A stretch of DNA of 64,000 bases from the NCBI GenBank assembly GCA_000218705.1, contig GL947594.1:833848-897847 (forward strand). The letters are read 5' to 3'. Source of the stretch: Prochlorococcus marinus bv. HNLC1 (GTDB taxonomy: Bacteria > Cyanobacteriota > Cyanobacteriia > PCC-6307 > Cyanobiaceae). The translations under genes and the position numbers were made by a program. The notes under the pieces were generated by a model. The model did no database searches and was not told where the DNA came from. It worked only from the letters and a program-made list of their open reading frames with translations. How positions within the stretch are numbered: position 1 is the first letter of the stretch; each line of letters starts with the position of its first letter. Below, piece by piece: positions 15,280 through 26,494 of this stretch.

Positions 15280-16631
15280 TTAATTTTTTAAAGCAATATT
15301 TACTGCTTCTTTGATATTTTCAACTTCAATTAAAGTGATATATTTTTAAATTTCGATACTATTTCACTATTAGTCTGAGGAATTAACATTTTTTTGTAAC
15401 CTAATCTTATACACTCTTCAACCTTTGATTTTATATTATTAGTTTTTCTCACTTGACCATTTAAACCAAGTTCGCCAATAAATGCGCAATCTTTTATTGG
15501 ATTTTTATTTATGAGGCTAGAAATGATTGATATTGCTACACATAAATCTGATGAAGGATCATTAATTTCAAAACCACCAGCTGTAGCTACATAACAATCA
15601 AATTCATATAATTTCAATTCAATATGCTTCTCAATTACAGCAATTATCTGGTGCAATCTATTAATATTTAATCCAGTTGTTGCTCTTTTAGGGTTGTTGA
15701 AGAAAGTTTTATTTACTAGTGATTGAATATCAACTGCGAAAGATCTAGTTCCCTCGAGTGTAATTGTTGTAGCTACTCCAGCTATATTTTCTTTATTAGT
15801 AAAGTTAGAACTTGGATTTTTAATTTCATTTAATCCATTTTCAAGCATTTCAAAAATTCCTAATTCAAAAGTCGCACCAAATCTATTTTTTATTCCTCTT
15901 AATAATCTATGACTAGCGATGTGATCACCTTCGAAATTAAGAACTACATCTACTAAATGTTCTAAAGTCTTAGGTCCAGCTAATGTTCCATCTTTAGTTA
16001 CATGTCCAATAATGAGAAGAGCAATATTATTATCTTTTGCAAATTTTTGTAATTCAGAAGAACATGATCTTACTTGTGATACTGACCCAGATGCACTTTC
16101 TAAGTCACTATTATTAATTGCCTGAATGCTATCTATAATTGCGATAGTTGGTTTAGTATCCTTAATTTCTTGAATAATGATTGATAAGTTATTTTCTGCA
16201 AAAACTTTTAAATTAGAATTTCTTTGATTTAGTCTGGTCCATCTTACTTTGACCTGTTCTAATGATTCCTCAGCAGTTATATAAAGAACATTATGAGATA
16301 AAGACATTTTGCCAGCGGCTTGTAAAACAAGCGTACTTTTGCCAATACCAGGCTCCCCTCCCAGTAAAATGATTGAACCATGAACTAATCCGCCACCTAA
16401 AACTCTATCAAATTCATTAAAACCAGTCTTAATTCTTGAGATTTCTTGAATTGTAATTTCTGTAAAGAGTTTTGATTTTTTACTTTTTTTAATAATATTT
16501 TTTTTTGAAACAGAACTTTTCTCTTCTTCTATAATCGAATTCCATTCTTTACAATTCATACATCTGCCAAAGTATTGAGAAGTTTCATAACCGCAATTTT
16601 GACAAACATATCTTGAGAATTTATTTAACAT
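15280..16631 (-). CDS. radA: DNA repair protein RadA, frameshifted near the 3' end
   Basis: A RecA-like ATPase that aids branch migration in recombinational repair. The N-terminal zinc finger is CQNCGYET...GRCMNCKEW. Walker A is GGEPGIGKST, the RadA-specific motif is KNRFG, and a Lon-like C-terminal domain follows (TAGGFEINDPSSDLCVAIS). I chose ATG 16631 (MLNKFSRYVCQNCG) over an upstream in-frame ATG. The uninterrupted frame stops at 15330 (...SKFKNISL), but with one more base in the coding A-run (T-run at 15343-15347) it continues ITLIEVENIKEAVNIALKN to 15280, the usual end. The 1352-nt span is one short of 451 codons. Probably functional in life. Confidence 0.88.
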
Positions 16632-16739
16632 TTTGCTTATGAAGATAAAATTACTACAAAAGTTGTTTTGGATATTGCCCCTTAACAAGTTAGATTAGGT
16701 AAAGGTTAAATACTCATACTGATTAGCTAATAGCAACAA

Positions 16740-17486
16740 ATGGCTGCATCAAGTCAAACAAAAGAAACAATTCTCGTCGCAGATGATGAGGCAAGTATCA
16801 GAAGAATACTAGAAACTAGGCTCTCTATGATTGGTTATAAGGTAGTAACCGCTTCTGATGGTAAAGAGGCTCTTAAATTGTTTAGGGATTATGAGCCAGA
16901 TTTAGTAGTCCTTGACGTAATGATGCCAAAATTAGATGGTTATGGTGTTTGTCAAGAATTGAGAAAAGATTCTGATGTTCCTATCGTGATGTTAACTGCA
17001 TTAGGAGATGTTGCAGATAGGATTACTGGATTAGAGTTAGGTGCCGATGATTACGTTGTAAAACCTTTTAGTCCAAAAGAACTTGAGGCAAGAATTAGAT
17101 GCGTATTGAGAAGAATAGATAAAGAACAAATTGCGGGGATGCCTAATTCTGGGCTAATACAAGTTACAGATATAAAAATCGATACAAATCGTAGACAAGT
17201 TTTTAAAAGTGATGAGCGGATAAGACTAACTGGAATGGAATTTAGTTTATTGGAATTATTGGTCAGCAGGTCAGGGGAGCCTTTTAGTAGGGGAGAAATA
17301 TTAAAAGAGGTTTGGGGATATACTCCTGAAAGACATGTTGATACAAGAGTCGTTGATGTACATATCTCTAGACTTAGATCAAAATTAGAGGCTGATCCCG
17401 CTAATCCTGAATTAATTCTTACGGCTAGGGGAACAGGTTATTTATTTCAGAGGATTGTCGATATTGCTCCCTTTGAAGGTAATTAA
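16740..17486 (+). CDS. rpaB: OmpR-type response regulator RpaB
   Basis: A 248-residue response regulator. The receiver has phospho-acceptor D59 (LVVLDVMMPKLDGYG), TALGDVADRITGLELGADDYVVKPF and a winged-helix DNA-binding domain with [32 protein letters not shown] and TARGTGYLF. It matches cyanobacterial/plastid RpaB (Ycf27), which binds HLR1 direct repeats and represses or activates light-stress and photosystem genes with its sensor kinase NblS. Essential in model cyanobacteria. A small gene begins at the very next base (17487), followed by plsX, so it may share a transcript with lipid synthesis genes. Confidence 0.9.
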   Translation: MAASSQTKETILVADDEASIRRILETRLSMIGYKVVTASDGKEALKLFRDYEPDLVVLDVMMPKLDGYGVCQELRKDSDVPIVMLTALGDVADRITGLELGADDYVVKPFSPKELEARIRCVLRRIDKEQIAGMPNSGLIQVTDIKIDTNRRQVFKSDERIRLTGMEFSLLELLVSRSGEPFSRGEILKEVWGYTPERHVDTRVVDVHISRLRSKLEADPANPELILTARGTGYLFQRIVDIAPFEGN

Positions 17487-17669
17487 ATGGCTAAAGAAAA
17501 TTACAGGAAAATTAATAAATCTAGAGCAATTAGGAGATTAGTTATTTGGTATAAGAGAAATACCGCGGTTACTTCTATTGTTGATTCTGCTGCTAATTCT
17601 GCTGCTACCGCAAGTAATGTAGCTGAAAATGTAGTATCAAGTGCAGGATCAGTTGTAAGTACTGCATAG
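17487..17669 (+). CDS. Small Ala/Ser/Val-rich protein after rpaB
   Basis: 60 residues: a basic N-terminus (MAKENYRKINKSRAIRRLVIWYKRN) followed by a low-complexity Ala/Ser/Val segment (VDSAANSAATASNVAENVV...). The start abuts the rpaB stop. The coding repeat that ends this frame recurs twice more downstream (17683 and 17730), out of frame, so the protein may once have been longer and was cut by indels. I do not recognise it. The basic amphipathic head with a repetitive tail could sit on a membrane or nucleic acid; that is a guess. Confidence 0.5.
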   Translation: MAKENYRKINKSRAIRRLVIWYKRNTAVTSIVDSAANSAATASNVAENVVSSAGSVVSTA

Positions 17670-17755
17670 TAGTGTAGCTGGGAATGTAGTATCAAGTGCA
17701 GGTTCAGTTGTAAATACGCAAGAAGCAGGAATGTAGTATCAAGTGCAGGTGCATG
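17619..17755 (+). repeat. Degenerate tandem repeat between rpaB and plsX
   Basis: The 20-base core AATGTAGTATCAAGTGCAGG occurs three times (17628-17647, 17683-17702, 17730-17749). The first two copies extend to a longer shared unit running from GTAGCTG through TCAGTTGTAA. The spacings are 55 and 47 nt, neither a multiple of three, so the encoded VVSSAG repeat changes frame from copy to copy. The repeat begins inside the small gene and ends where plsX begins. Confidence 0.85.
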
Positions 17756-18870
17756 CAGCCATTAGTCTTTGATCCATTAAAACGCCTTCAAGCTAGTGAG
17801 AATCAAATGATAAAGATAATGTTGTTACTAATAAAAGAGTTTGGATCGCTGTTGATGGTATGGGAGGAGATCATGCTCCGGGTCCTATACTTGAAGGTTG
17901 CTTAGATGCGATACAAAGATTTCCAATTAATATAAAATTTGTTGGTCAAATTGAAAAAATTAATGAAGCTTCTAAGAAAATTGGATTATATGAATTGATG
18001 GAGAAAGAAATACAAAATAGTCGCTTTGAACTCGTAGCTAGTGGTTCACCGATAGGTATGAATGAAGAAGCAACAGCTGTACGAAAGAGAAAGGAAGCAA
18101 GTATTAATGTAGCGATGAATTTAGTAAAAAATAATGAAGCTAAAGCAGTCTATTCTGCAGGTAATTCTGGAGCTTTAATGGCATCAGCAATATTTAGAAT
18201 TGGAAGGCTTAAGGGTATAGATAGACCAGCAATTGGTGCATTATTTCCAACTAGAGATCAAAGTAGGCCAGTTTTAGTATTAGATGTTGGAGCAAATACT
18301 GATTGTAAGCCAAACTATTTGCTTCAATTTGCTTTACTAGGAAATATATATGCTAAGGATGTTTTGCAAATAGATAGTCCCAAAATAGGTCTTTTAAATA
18401 TTGGTGAAGAGGATTGTAAAGGTAATGAACTCTCATTACAAACATTTAAATTGCTTTCAAAAGAAAAAGACTTAAATTTTTTAGGAAACTGTGAAGGAAG
18501 AGATGTTTTAAGTGGAGAATTTGATGTTGTTGTTTGTGATGGTTTTACAGGAAATGTACTTTTAAAATTTTTAGAGTCAGTTGGTGGTGTTTTATTGGAT
18601 ATTTTAAAATCTGAATTACCCAGAGGAAGGAGAGGGAAGGTTGGATCTGCTTTTTTAAAAAGTAATTTGATGAGGATAAAAAAAAGATTAGATCATGCAG
18701 AGCATGGAGGAGCATTGTTACTTGGTGTAAATGGAATTTGTGTGATTGGTCATGGAAGTAGTAAATCATTATCTGTTGTAAGCGCATTGAGATTGGCACA
18801 TTCAGCAGTGAATCACGATGTTATGGAGCACTTGATCCAACTTCAAAAACTACCAGTTTTAAATTCATAA
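17753..18870 (+). CDS. plsX: Phosphate acyltransferase PlsX, frameshifted near its start
   Basis: Makes acyl-phosphate from acyl-ACP, the first step of phospholipid synthesis by the PlsX/Y route. The main part is clear: AVDGMGGDHAPGPILEGC, GSPIGMNEEATAVRKRKEAS, AGNSGALMASA, LDVGANTDCKP, CDGFTGNVLLKFLE, GINGICVIGHGSS-type end. The frame containing VWIAVDGMGGD has no start codon before an in-frame TGA. An upstream frame from ATG 17753 (MQPLVFDPLKRLQASEN) joins it if one A is restored at 17805-17807. The span, 1118 nt, is one short of 373 codons. The exact N-terminus is uncertain because the ATG lies within the repeat. First of plsX-fabH-fabD-plsC. Confidence 0.88.
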
Positions 18871-18921
18871 ACATAATGTGTCTAATTTATGTTTGACTTA
18901 TATAAGTAATAATTAATTTTC

Positions 18922-19929
18922 TTGAAAGGTTCAAACTTTGCCAGTATTGGAATAACCTTTAAGGGTTGCGGCAGTTATTTACCTGCTCAAGTTTTGAGTA
19001 ATGAAAAGATCAGTCAAATAGTAGAAACAAATGATGAGTGGATTAAAACAAGAACTGGTATATCAAATAGAAGAATAGCTGAAATAGATGAAAATGTTTC
19101 AGATATGGGTTTTAAAGCAGCATTATCAGCGATGGATATGGCTAATTGGGCTTCTGAATCTGTTGATTTAATAATATTGGCTACTTCTACTCCAAATGAT
19201 CTATTTGGTTCTGCACCAATGATTCAGGCTAAATTAAGAGCAAAGAATGCTTTAGCTTTTGATCTTACTGCTGCTTGTAGTGGTTTTTTATTCGCTCTAA
19301 TTACTGCCTCCCAATATTTAACTTCAGGTAAATATAAAAGAGCATTAGTTATTGGTTCTGATCAATTATCAAGCTACGTTGATTGGCAAGATAGGGGAAG
19401 CTGTATCCTTTTTGGAGATGGTGCAGGCGCATTGGCGATTGAGGCTTCCCATGATCAAAGCAATTTATTTGGTTTTAACTTGAGGACTGATGGAGAAAGA
19501 GGTAGTTTTTTAAATCTTTATAATAAAAATTTAAATGGTAAGATAATTGATCAAATAAAATTTCGTAAAGGAGAATTTTCAAATATTTCGATGAATGGGC
19601 AAGAAGTTTATAAATTTGCTGTTAGAGAGGTACCAATTATTATTAGTGATTTGTTGAAAAAAACAGATTTTGATAGTGCAGATGTTGATTGGCTAATTCT
19701 GCATCAAGCAAATCAGAGAATATTAGATGCTGTAGGAGAAAGGCTAAAGATAAATAAAGATAAGATATTAACTAATTTAAATAAGTATGGTAATACGTCT
19801 GCAGCAACAATACCTTTAGTTTTGGATGAATTCATAAGAAATCAAAAGATTAAAAAAAATGACATAATCTTAACTAGCGGTTTTGGTGCAGGGTTAAGTT
19901 GGGGCGCTGCCCTATTAAAATGGGGTTAA
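18922..19929 (+). CDS. fabH: 3-oxoacyl-ACP synthase III
   Basis: A 335-residue condensing enzyme that joins acetyl-CoA and malonyl-ACP to start fatty acid synthesis. Catalytic C119 is in DLTAACSGFLFAL, His in LILHQANQRI and Asn in KYGNTSAATIP; GFGAGLSWGAALLKWG is the usual C-terminus. The likely start is TTG at 18922 (encoding MKGSNFASIGITFKGCGSYLP); no closer ATG fits the family N-terminus. It lies 51 nt after plsX and 19 nt before fabD, in the same lipid operon. Confidence 0.93.
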   Translation: MKGSNFASIGITFKGCGSYLPAQVLSNEKISQIVETNDEWIKTRTGISNRRIAEIDENVSDMGFKAALSAMDMANWASESVDLIILATSTPNDLFGSAPMIQAKLRAKNALAFDLTAACSGFLFALITASQYLTSGKYKRALVIGSDQLSSYVDWQDRGSCILFGDGAGALAIEASHDQSNLFGFNLRTDGERGSFLNLYNKNLNGKIIDQIKFRKGEFSNISMNGQEVYKFAVREVPIIISDLLKKTDFDSADVDWLILHQANQRILDAVGERLKINKDKILTNLNKYGNTSAATIPLVLDEFIRNQKIKKNDIILTSGFGAGLSWGAALLKWG

Positions 19930-19948
19930 TAAAATAAACACTCTAAAA

Positions 19949-20848
19949 ATGCAAATTGCGTGGTTATTCCCAGGTCAAGGTTCACAAAAACTTGGAATGG
20001 GAAAAGATATTATTGAATTGAATGATGCAAAAAGAAGATTTGATTTAGCATCAAATATTTTTGATAAAGACTTATATCAAATTTGTGGTTTGCAAACTGA
20101 TAATAACAGTGATGAAAAGAGTCTCAATAATACAAAAAATACTCAGATATGCCTCTTTTTGGTTGAGTCAATCCTTTTAGATTCTTTGAAGTCAAAAGGA
20201 TATAAACCTGACTATTTAGCGGGCCATAGTTTAGGAGAAATTACAGCTTTATATGCAGCAGAGGTATTATCCTTTGAAGACTGTGTATCGCTAATAAAGA
20301 TAAGATCTGAATTGATGTCATCAGCAGTTAAAGGAAGTATGGCAGCTTTAATTGGGTTTGATATAGATGAGCTTAGAAAATTAGTTGAGTCTCTAGATGA
20401 TGTTGTAATTGCAAATGATAATAGTTCTTCTCAGGTCGTTCTGTCTGGGAAAAGAGAAGAATTAGAAAATTTATCTAAAATAATCTCTTGCAAAAGATTT
20501 ATTTTTTTAAATGTTTCAGGAGCTTTTCATTCACATTTTATGAAAGAGCCTTCACAAAAATTTTCTAAATATTTAGATGATCTCAATTTTAAAGAACCTA
20601 TATTTCCTGTTATAAGTAATTCTAATCCAACACTCTGTAGCGATCCTAATGAATTAAAAATTCGTTTAAAAGATCAAATGTGTAATGGAGTTAGATGGCG
20701 TGAAACGATGGATTTAATAAAAGTGCAAGGGGATGATATTCATCTTGTAGAGATAGGCCCTTCTAACGTCCTAGGAGGACTTGCTAAACGACATTTAAAA
20801 AATATTATGATTAGTCAAGTGTCATCAGCTAAAGAAATTTCTTATTAA
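19949..20848 (+). CDS. fabD: Malonyl-CoA:ACP transacylase
   Basis: A 299-residue transacylase that loads malonyl groups onto ACP. FPGQGSQKLGMGKD is the N-terminal signature, catalytic S94 is in GHSLGE, the arginine that grips the malonyl carboxylate is in the SLIKIRSELM region, and His is in SGAFHSHFM. Length is as usual. The ATG is 19 nt after fabH and the stop is 4 nt before the plsC start, so these genes are almost certainly co-transcribed. Confidence 0.93.
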   Translation: MQIAWLFPGQGSQKLGMGKDIIELNDAKRRFDLASNIFDKDLYQICGLQTDNNSDEKSLNNTKNTQICLFLVESILLDSLKSKGYKPDYLAGHSLGEITALYAAEVLSFEDCVSLIKIRSELMSSAVKGSMAALIGFDIDELRKLVESLDDVVIANDNSSSQVVLSGKREELENLSKIISCKRFIFLNVSGAFHSHFMKEPSQKFSKYLDDLNFKEPIFPVISNSNPTLCSDPNELKIRLKDQMCNGVRWRETMDLIKVQGDDIHLVEIGPSNVLGGLAKRHLKNIMISQVSSAKEISY

Positions 20849-20852
20849 CTTT

Positions 20853-21473
20853 ATGACTTACTTGTCTTTTAATAAAATTACGTATCAATTTATAAGTAAA
20901 ATTATAGTCTTTCCTATTTTTAAATTTTTATTTCGTGGAGAATTAGATGGAGCTAATAATATTCCAGATGAAAACTCATTCATTATTGTTTCTAATCATG
21001 GTTCTTTGCTAGATCCTCCATTTTTAGGCCATGCATTAGGAAGGAAAGTATCATTTATGGCAAAACAAGAATTATTTAAAATACCATTACTTTCTTCAAT
21101 TATAAAAGCATGTGGAGCATATCCAGTCAAAAGAGGTTTAGTTGATAAAAATTCAATTATCCTTGCATCAAAAAAACTTTTTAATAATGAAATTATTGGT
21201 ATTTTTATTGATGGTACAAGGCAAAAAGATGGATTTGTTAATAAACCTAAAAATGGAGCAGCTCTCATTGCTTCAAAAACAAGAAAATTATTATTACCAG
21301 TTGCAATAATAAATTCTCATAGATTGGTGAGATTTAAATTTTTTCTTCCATTTTTTAATAAAGTCACAATTAGGATAGGTAAACCAATTAATTATCCATT
21401 GAGTACTTCAAAGATTGACTTAACCGAAACAACAATAAAACTGCAAAATGAAATTAATTTTTTACTAAATTAA
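20853..21473 (+). CDS. plsC: 1-acyl-sn-glycerol-3-phosphate acyltransferase
   Basis: A 206-residue membrane-associated acyltransferase making phosphatidic acid from lysophosphatidic acid. Motif I is NHGSLLD (HxxxxD) near residues 49-55; the third block reads FIDGTRQ, with Asp in place of the usual Glu of the PEGTR block; and PVAIINSHR is the fourth block. Its place after plsX-fabH-fabD fits the second acylation of glycerol-phosphate. The start is ATG 20853, 4 nt after the fabD stop. The repaired tsaB ends on the opposite strand only 6 nt beyond its stop. Confidence 0.88.
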   Translation: MTYLSFNKITYQFISKIIVFPIFKFLFRGELDGANNIPDENSFIIVSNHGSLLDPPFLGHALGRKVSFMAKQELFKIPLLSSIIKACGAYPVKRGLVDKNSIILASKKLFNNEIIGIFIDGTRQKDGFVNKPKNGAALIASKTRKLLLPVAIINSHRLVRFKFFLPFFNKVTIRIGKPINYPLSTSKIDLTETTIKLQNEINFLLN

Positions 21474-21479
21474 TTAATA

Positions 21480-22137
21480 TTAATTAACTGGTTCTATAGG
21501 GTAAATAGGTAATACATTTGCCCAATGATTTTGTATTAGTTTTTCATGGTTTCTTGGTAGATAATTCGAGTAGCTGTTTTAGCTCATCTTCAATATCATA
21601 TTCAGCTTCAAAGTATGCTTCCTTTTTTAAAAACTGCTTATATAGTTTTGGACTGATTACCTCTTCAATATACAAATCTGAATTCACATTGTTCAAAATA
21701 TTTATTCTGTATTTGCCTGCTATGTATCCTCTATTCTTTAATCTTTTTATAATCCAAAAATATTGATTATTATCTAAAATTTCATTCTTAATAGCAATTC
21801 TTTTTGCCATAATTTTAAATGAACTATATTTATCAAGTGAGCAATTTAGCTGTTGTGATATTGCTCTTGCACAAACAACTATTTGGCGAGAAGCATTGAA
21901 ATTTGCCGGTCCTACACTTATAGAAATCCTTGCTATGGATTCAAATTGCTTTTTATTTAAAAATTCAGCCAAGGTGCTTATTAAATTTTTTGATAGATCT
22001 TTATCTAATTTTTTTATAGAAAAGTTATCCTTAGTTGCATTATTATTTAAATCTTTATATCCGAAACCAAAAAGATCATTTGTGCTATGAATAGCAAGAA
22101 TAAATTTATTATTATCAATATTTTGTGTTTGCAACAT
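21480..22137 (-). CDS. tsaB: TsaB-like protein of tRNA t6A synthesis, frameshifted
   Basis: An ASKHA-fold protein of the YeaZ/TsaB type, partner of TsaD in making N6-threonylcarbamoyl-adenosine at position 37 of tRNAs. FILAIHSTNDLFGFG is the first strand pair and ISISVGPANFNASRQIVVCARAIS matches the YeaZ signature (usually VGPGSFTGLRIG). The raw frame ends at 21544 (...ELSTKKP). Removing one A from the run at 21577-21580 gives ...LNSYSNYLPRNHEKL...WANVLPIYPIEPVN to a stop at 21480, which looks like the family's C-terminus. The span of 658 nt is one more than 219 codons. Confidence 0.78.
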
Positions 22138-22349
22138 TTTACTTATTAAGTTTTTATCTAAATCTTATTTTTAAGATGCAATTAACTTAATTGTCAGATT
22201 AGAATTCTAATAATAAAAAATTTAAGAATTTATTTTATTATTCTTTATTTTACTAAAAATGTTAAATATTGGTTTAAATTCAATTTTTAAAATTATTTTT
22301 TGAGTTATTTATTTTTCTAATGTTTTTTAATTAAGAAATCAAATAAAAA

Positions 22350-23591
22350 ATGGAAATAAAAAACAGTTTTAATAATGAAACTTCATATGTACAGCATTCT
22401 TTAATAGTTTCTAAGTTAAAAGATAAAATAAAAAATTATCAAAATCTGGAAATAATTTTATCTGAATTACCGAAAGGATCAATTCTTGTAGGCGGCTTTA
22501 TAAGAGATCTTATATTGGACAGGTTAAGTCTTTATCCTGATATAGATATAGTTATCCCTAATAATTCTCTAGATATTGGAAAGAATATTGCAGAAAAATT
22601 TTCTGGTAAATTTTTAATACTTGATCAAGATAGAAATATAGTAAGAATTATATTTAGAAATTTTACTGTTGATATTGCAAGTCAAACACATGAATTATTA
22701 GCGGAGGATTTAAAAAGTAGAGATTTTACAATCAACTCTGTAGGCTTTTCATTCAATAACGGAAAATTAATAGATCCAGCGCATGGAATATGTGATATAA
22801 ATGATTCTTTATTAAGGAGTTTGCGTTATGAAAATCTTCTTGATGATCCCTTAAGAATATTAAGGTGTTTTCGTTTTGTATCAGAGTTAAATTTTCATAT
22901 TGAACCTCGTATACTTGAGTTTATTGAATTAAATAAATTTCGACTAAAAACAGTTTCTGTAGAAAGAATACAGTATGAATTAAAGAGAATTGTTCAAGGG
23001 AAAGAAGCTTTAAAGACTGTTGAATCTCTCAATGAGATAAAAATATTTGATTGGATTCAATCGTATGAAAATAATCATTCAAATAAATTATTATATATAA
23101 ATTTTGATAATTTTTTGCAAGATGAAATTGATCAATTTTTTCCAATAGCTTATTTGAAAGAGTTATTAAAAGAGCCTGTTCTTACAAAGTTTAAATTTAG
23201 TAAATCTCATACATTTGCTATTAACTCTTTAAGAAGATGGAGCGAAAAACTTAAAGAAAAGTCAATAATGCATTTTACAGAAATTGAAAGATTCGAGTTG
23301 CATAAAGATTTAGAGATGATTTTACCAGCATTTATTCTGTATTTGCCCGAAAAATTTCATAAAGAGTGGTTAAAACGATGGCGTAATAAAAAAGATAAAT
23401 TATTTCATCCAAGAAATTTTATTAATGGTAACCAACTAAAAACTATTGTTGGTATAGAGGATGGACCCTTGCTGGGGGATTTGCTTAATTACCTTTCAAG
23501 AGAATTTGCTTATGAAAGACTCAATAATTTTGATGAAGCAATTTATAAAGCTAAGGGATGGTTTCAACAAAATGCGCCAAAATGTGATTAA
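22350..23591 (+). CDS. CCA tRNA nucleotidyltransferase / poly(A) polymerase family
   Basis: A 413-residue class II nucleotidyltransferase. VGGFIRDLILDR and the metal-binding DIDIV (DxD) lie near residues 48-66. RDFTINSVGFSF and DPLRILRCFRFVSELNF are the head/neck motifs, and ERIQYELKRI follows. Role: adding or repairing the 3' CCA of tRNAs. Bacteria with split activities have CC- and A-adding versions, and the motifs I can see do not decide between them. The 212-nt spacer before it is AT-rich and shows no gene. Confidence 0.87.
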   Translation: MEIKNSFNNETSYVQHSLIVSKLKDKIKNYQNLEIILSELPKGSILVGGFIRDLILDRLSLYPDIDIVIPNNSLDIGKNIAEKFSGKFLILDQDRNIVRIIFRNFTVDIASQTHELLAEDLKSRDFTINSVGFSFNNGKLIDPAHGICDINDSLLRSLRYENLLDDPLRILRCFRFVSELNFHIEPRILEFIELNKFRLKTVSVERIQYELKRIVQGKEALKTVESLNEIKIFDWIQSYENNHSNKLLYINFDNFLQDEIDQFFPIAYLKELLKEPVLTKFKFSKSHTFAINSLRRWSEKLKEKSIMHFTEIERFELHKDLEMILPAFILYLPEKFHKEWLKRWRNKKDKLFHPRNFINGNQLKTIVGIEDGPLLGDLLNYLSREFAYERLNNFDEAIYKAKGWFQQNAPKCD

Positions 23592-23645
23592 ATACACATA
23601 GTCATCTTTGGTTTATTTATTTAGATCCAAATTATTTTTAAATTT

Positions 23646-24062
23646 ATGGGCATTCGTATTTACATTGGAAATTTACCAAAAGGTTTTAATCCAAAAGAAT
23701 TTGATAGTGTACTTAAGTCACTTGAAGAAGATATAAGATTTAAACCTGTATTAGACAAAGAAACTAAAGAATGTAGAGGATTCGGTTTCGCAACTGCTAA
23801 TAATGAGCAGAGCGCAAATTCTTTAATTGAAAAGTTAAATGGATTTGAATTTCAAGGTTCAAAGTTAAGAGTTGAAAAATCAGAAAAAAAAGATTCTGCA
23901 TCAAATAAAAGAAACGCAGTTAATAATAAAAATAATAAGAGGAAAAATATTAAGAAAATTGTTCATAGCGATGCACCAAATCTTCAATCACCTGATCCAA
24001 GATGGGCAGGTGAATTATCAAAATTAAAAGATTTACTTGCTAATCAAAAAACACCAGCTTAA
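23646..24062 (+). CDS. RRM-type RNA-binding protein
   Basis: A 138-residue protein with one RNA recognition motif: IYIGNL (RNP2) at about 4-9 and CRGFGFA (RNP1) at about 47-53. A Lys/Asn-rich basic linker (KRNAVNNKNNKRKNIKK) and a short conserved-looking tail, SPDPRWAGELSKLKDLL, follow. Cyanobacterial Rbp proteins of this kind bind mRNA, and in some species respond to cold or anchor photosystem mRNAs to thylakoids. The tail is longer than the Gly-rich tail of classical Rbp proteins. Convergent with crtB; the stop abuts the crtB stop. Confidence 0.87.
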   Translation: MGIRIYIGNLPKGFNPKEFDSVLKSLEEDIRFKPVLDKETKECRGFGFATANNEQSANSLIEKLNGFEFQGSKLRVEKSEKKDSASNKRNAVNNKNNKRKNIKKIVHSDAPNLQSPDPRWAGELSKLKDLLANQKTPA

Positions 24063-24972
24063 TTATTTAAATCTAGAGATTAGGAAGGAGATTGGAATCT
24101 CAAAAGCTTTTATTGTTTTATTAACATAAGCTCTATTATTGAATACGTCATAATCTAGATTCTCTATTGAATTTAAAATTTTTCTATATAGTCTTAAAGA
24201 TGTCCATACAGGCCAACGAGCATCTGCTGAAAGCCATTTTATTCCTTCTTCTGAATTTTTAAACCACTCTCTGGCTCTGTTAAGTTGAAAAGCCATTAGA
24301 TTTTTCCATTGGTTATTTATTTCACCCAATAATAATTCTTCTTCTGAGTATCCAAATTGTTTAATCTCATCTTGAGGGAGATATATTCTTCCTCTGTGTC
24401 TATCTTCTCCAACATCTCTTAATATATTTGTTAATTGATTAGCAATACCTAATGCAACAGCAGCTTCAGAAATATCAGGAACTTCTATCCATGATGCAGC
24501 TTCATAGAAAGCATCTATACCCATAACATTTTGTGTCATAAGTCCTACTGTTCCTGCAACTCTATAGCAGTAAAGTTTTAGTTCATCAAAATTTTTATAT
24601 CTAAATTTAGTTAAATCCATTCTTTGCCCTGCAATCATGTCTAGGTATGGGTCAATAGTTTGAGGATATTTTTCTAATGTATCTGACAAAACTGCATCTA
24701 AATCTGTCTTTAACAATACCTTTAAAAATATTTTTTGTATTTTCTTCCCACGAGTTTAAACTCTCTGAAAGTTCTTCTTCTGACTTTTTAAGAGCTTCTG
24801 GACTATCCATTAATTCATCAGTCCTTCTGCACCAAACATAAATTGCCCAAATAGCTTTTCTCTTTTCATAAGGCAGTAATAAAGTCCCTAAATAAAAAGT
24901 TTTAGCCCATTGTTGAGTTTCCTTTCTGCATATCTCATATGCATTTTCTAGATTATTGAATGATTTGTTCAA
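24063..24972 (-). CDS. crtB: Phytoene synthase, frameshifted once
   Basis: Joins two geranylgeranyl diphosphates to phytoene, the entry step to carotenoids. The N-terminal part (from ATG 24972) has TFYLGTLLLPYEKRKAIWAIYVWCRRTDELMD (first Asp-rich motif). The rest has DMIAGQRMDL, YCYRVAGTVGLM and LGIANQLTNILRDVGED (second Asp-rich motif). An extra base at 24708 breaks '...KGIVK' from 'TDLDAVLSDTLEKYP'; removing it gives 302 aa, as expected for the family. The 910-nt span is one more than 303 codons. It lies 45 nt after pds on the same strand, forming the usual cyanobacterial pds-crtB pair. Confidence 0.92.
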
Positions 24973-25017
24973 AAAATTTCTATTAATTAATAACTGCTTA
25001 ATTTTATTTTATATTTC

Positions 25018-26448
<1,431 letters not shown>

Positions 26449-26494
26449 CTAAAGTTAAAGCATTATAGTTTTTTTTGTTGAATTTTTTTTAATT

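Noticed and set aside
16690-16739. HLR1 operator before rpaB
   Set aside because: The spacer has GGTAAAGGTTAAA-like text but not the paired TTACA repeats expected for HLR1.
17501-17695. 64-codon minus-strand frame across the rpaB-linked small gene
   Set aside because: It is the antisense of the Ala/Ser/Val repeat; no ribosome site and no independent motif.
17619-17755. CRISPR array
   Set aside because: Only three degenerate units, coding in origin, no uniform spacers and no cas genes near; the lone Cas4-like nuclease is 13 kb away.
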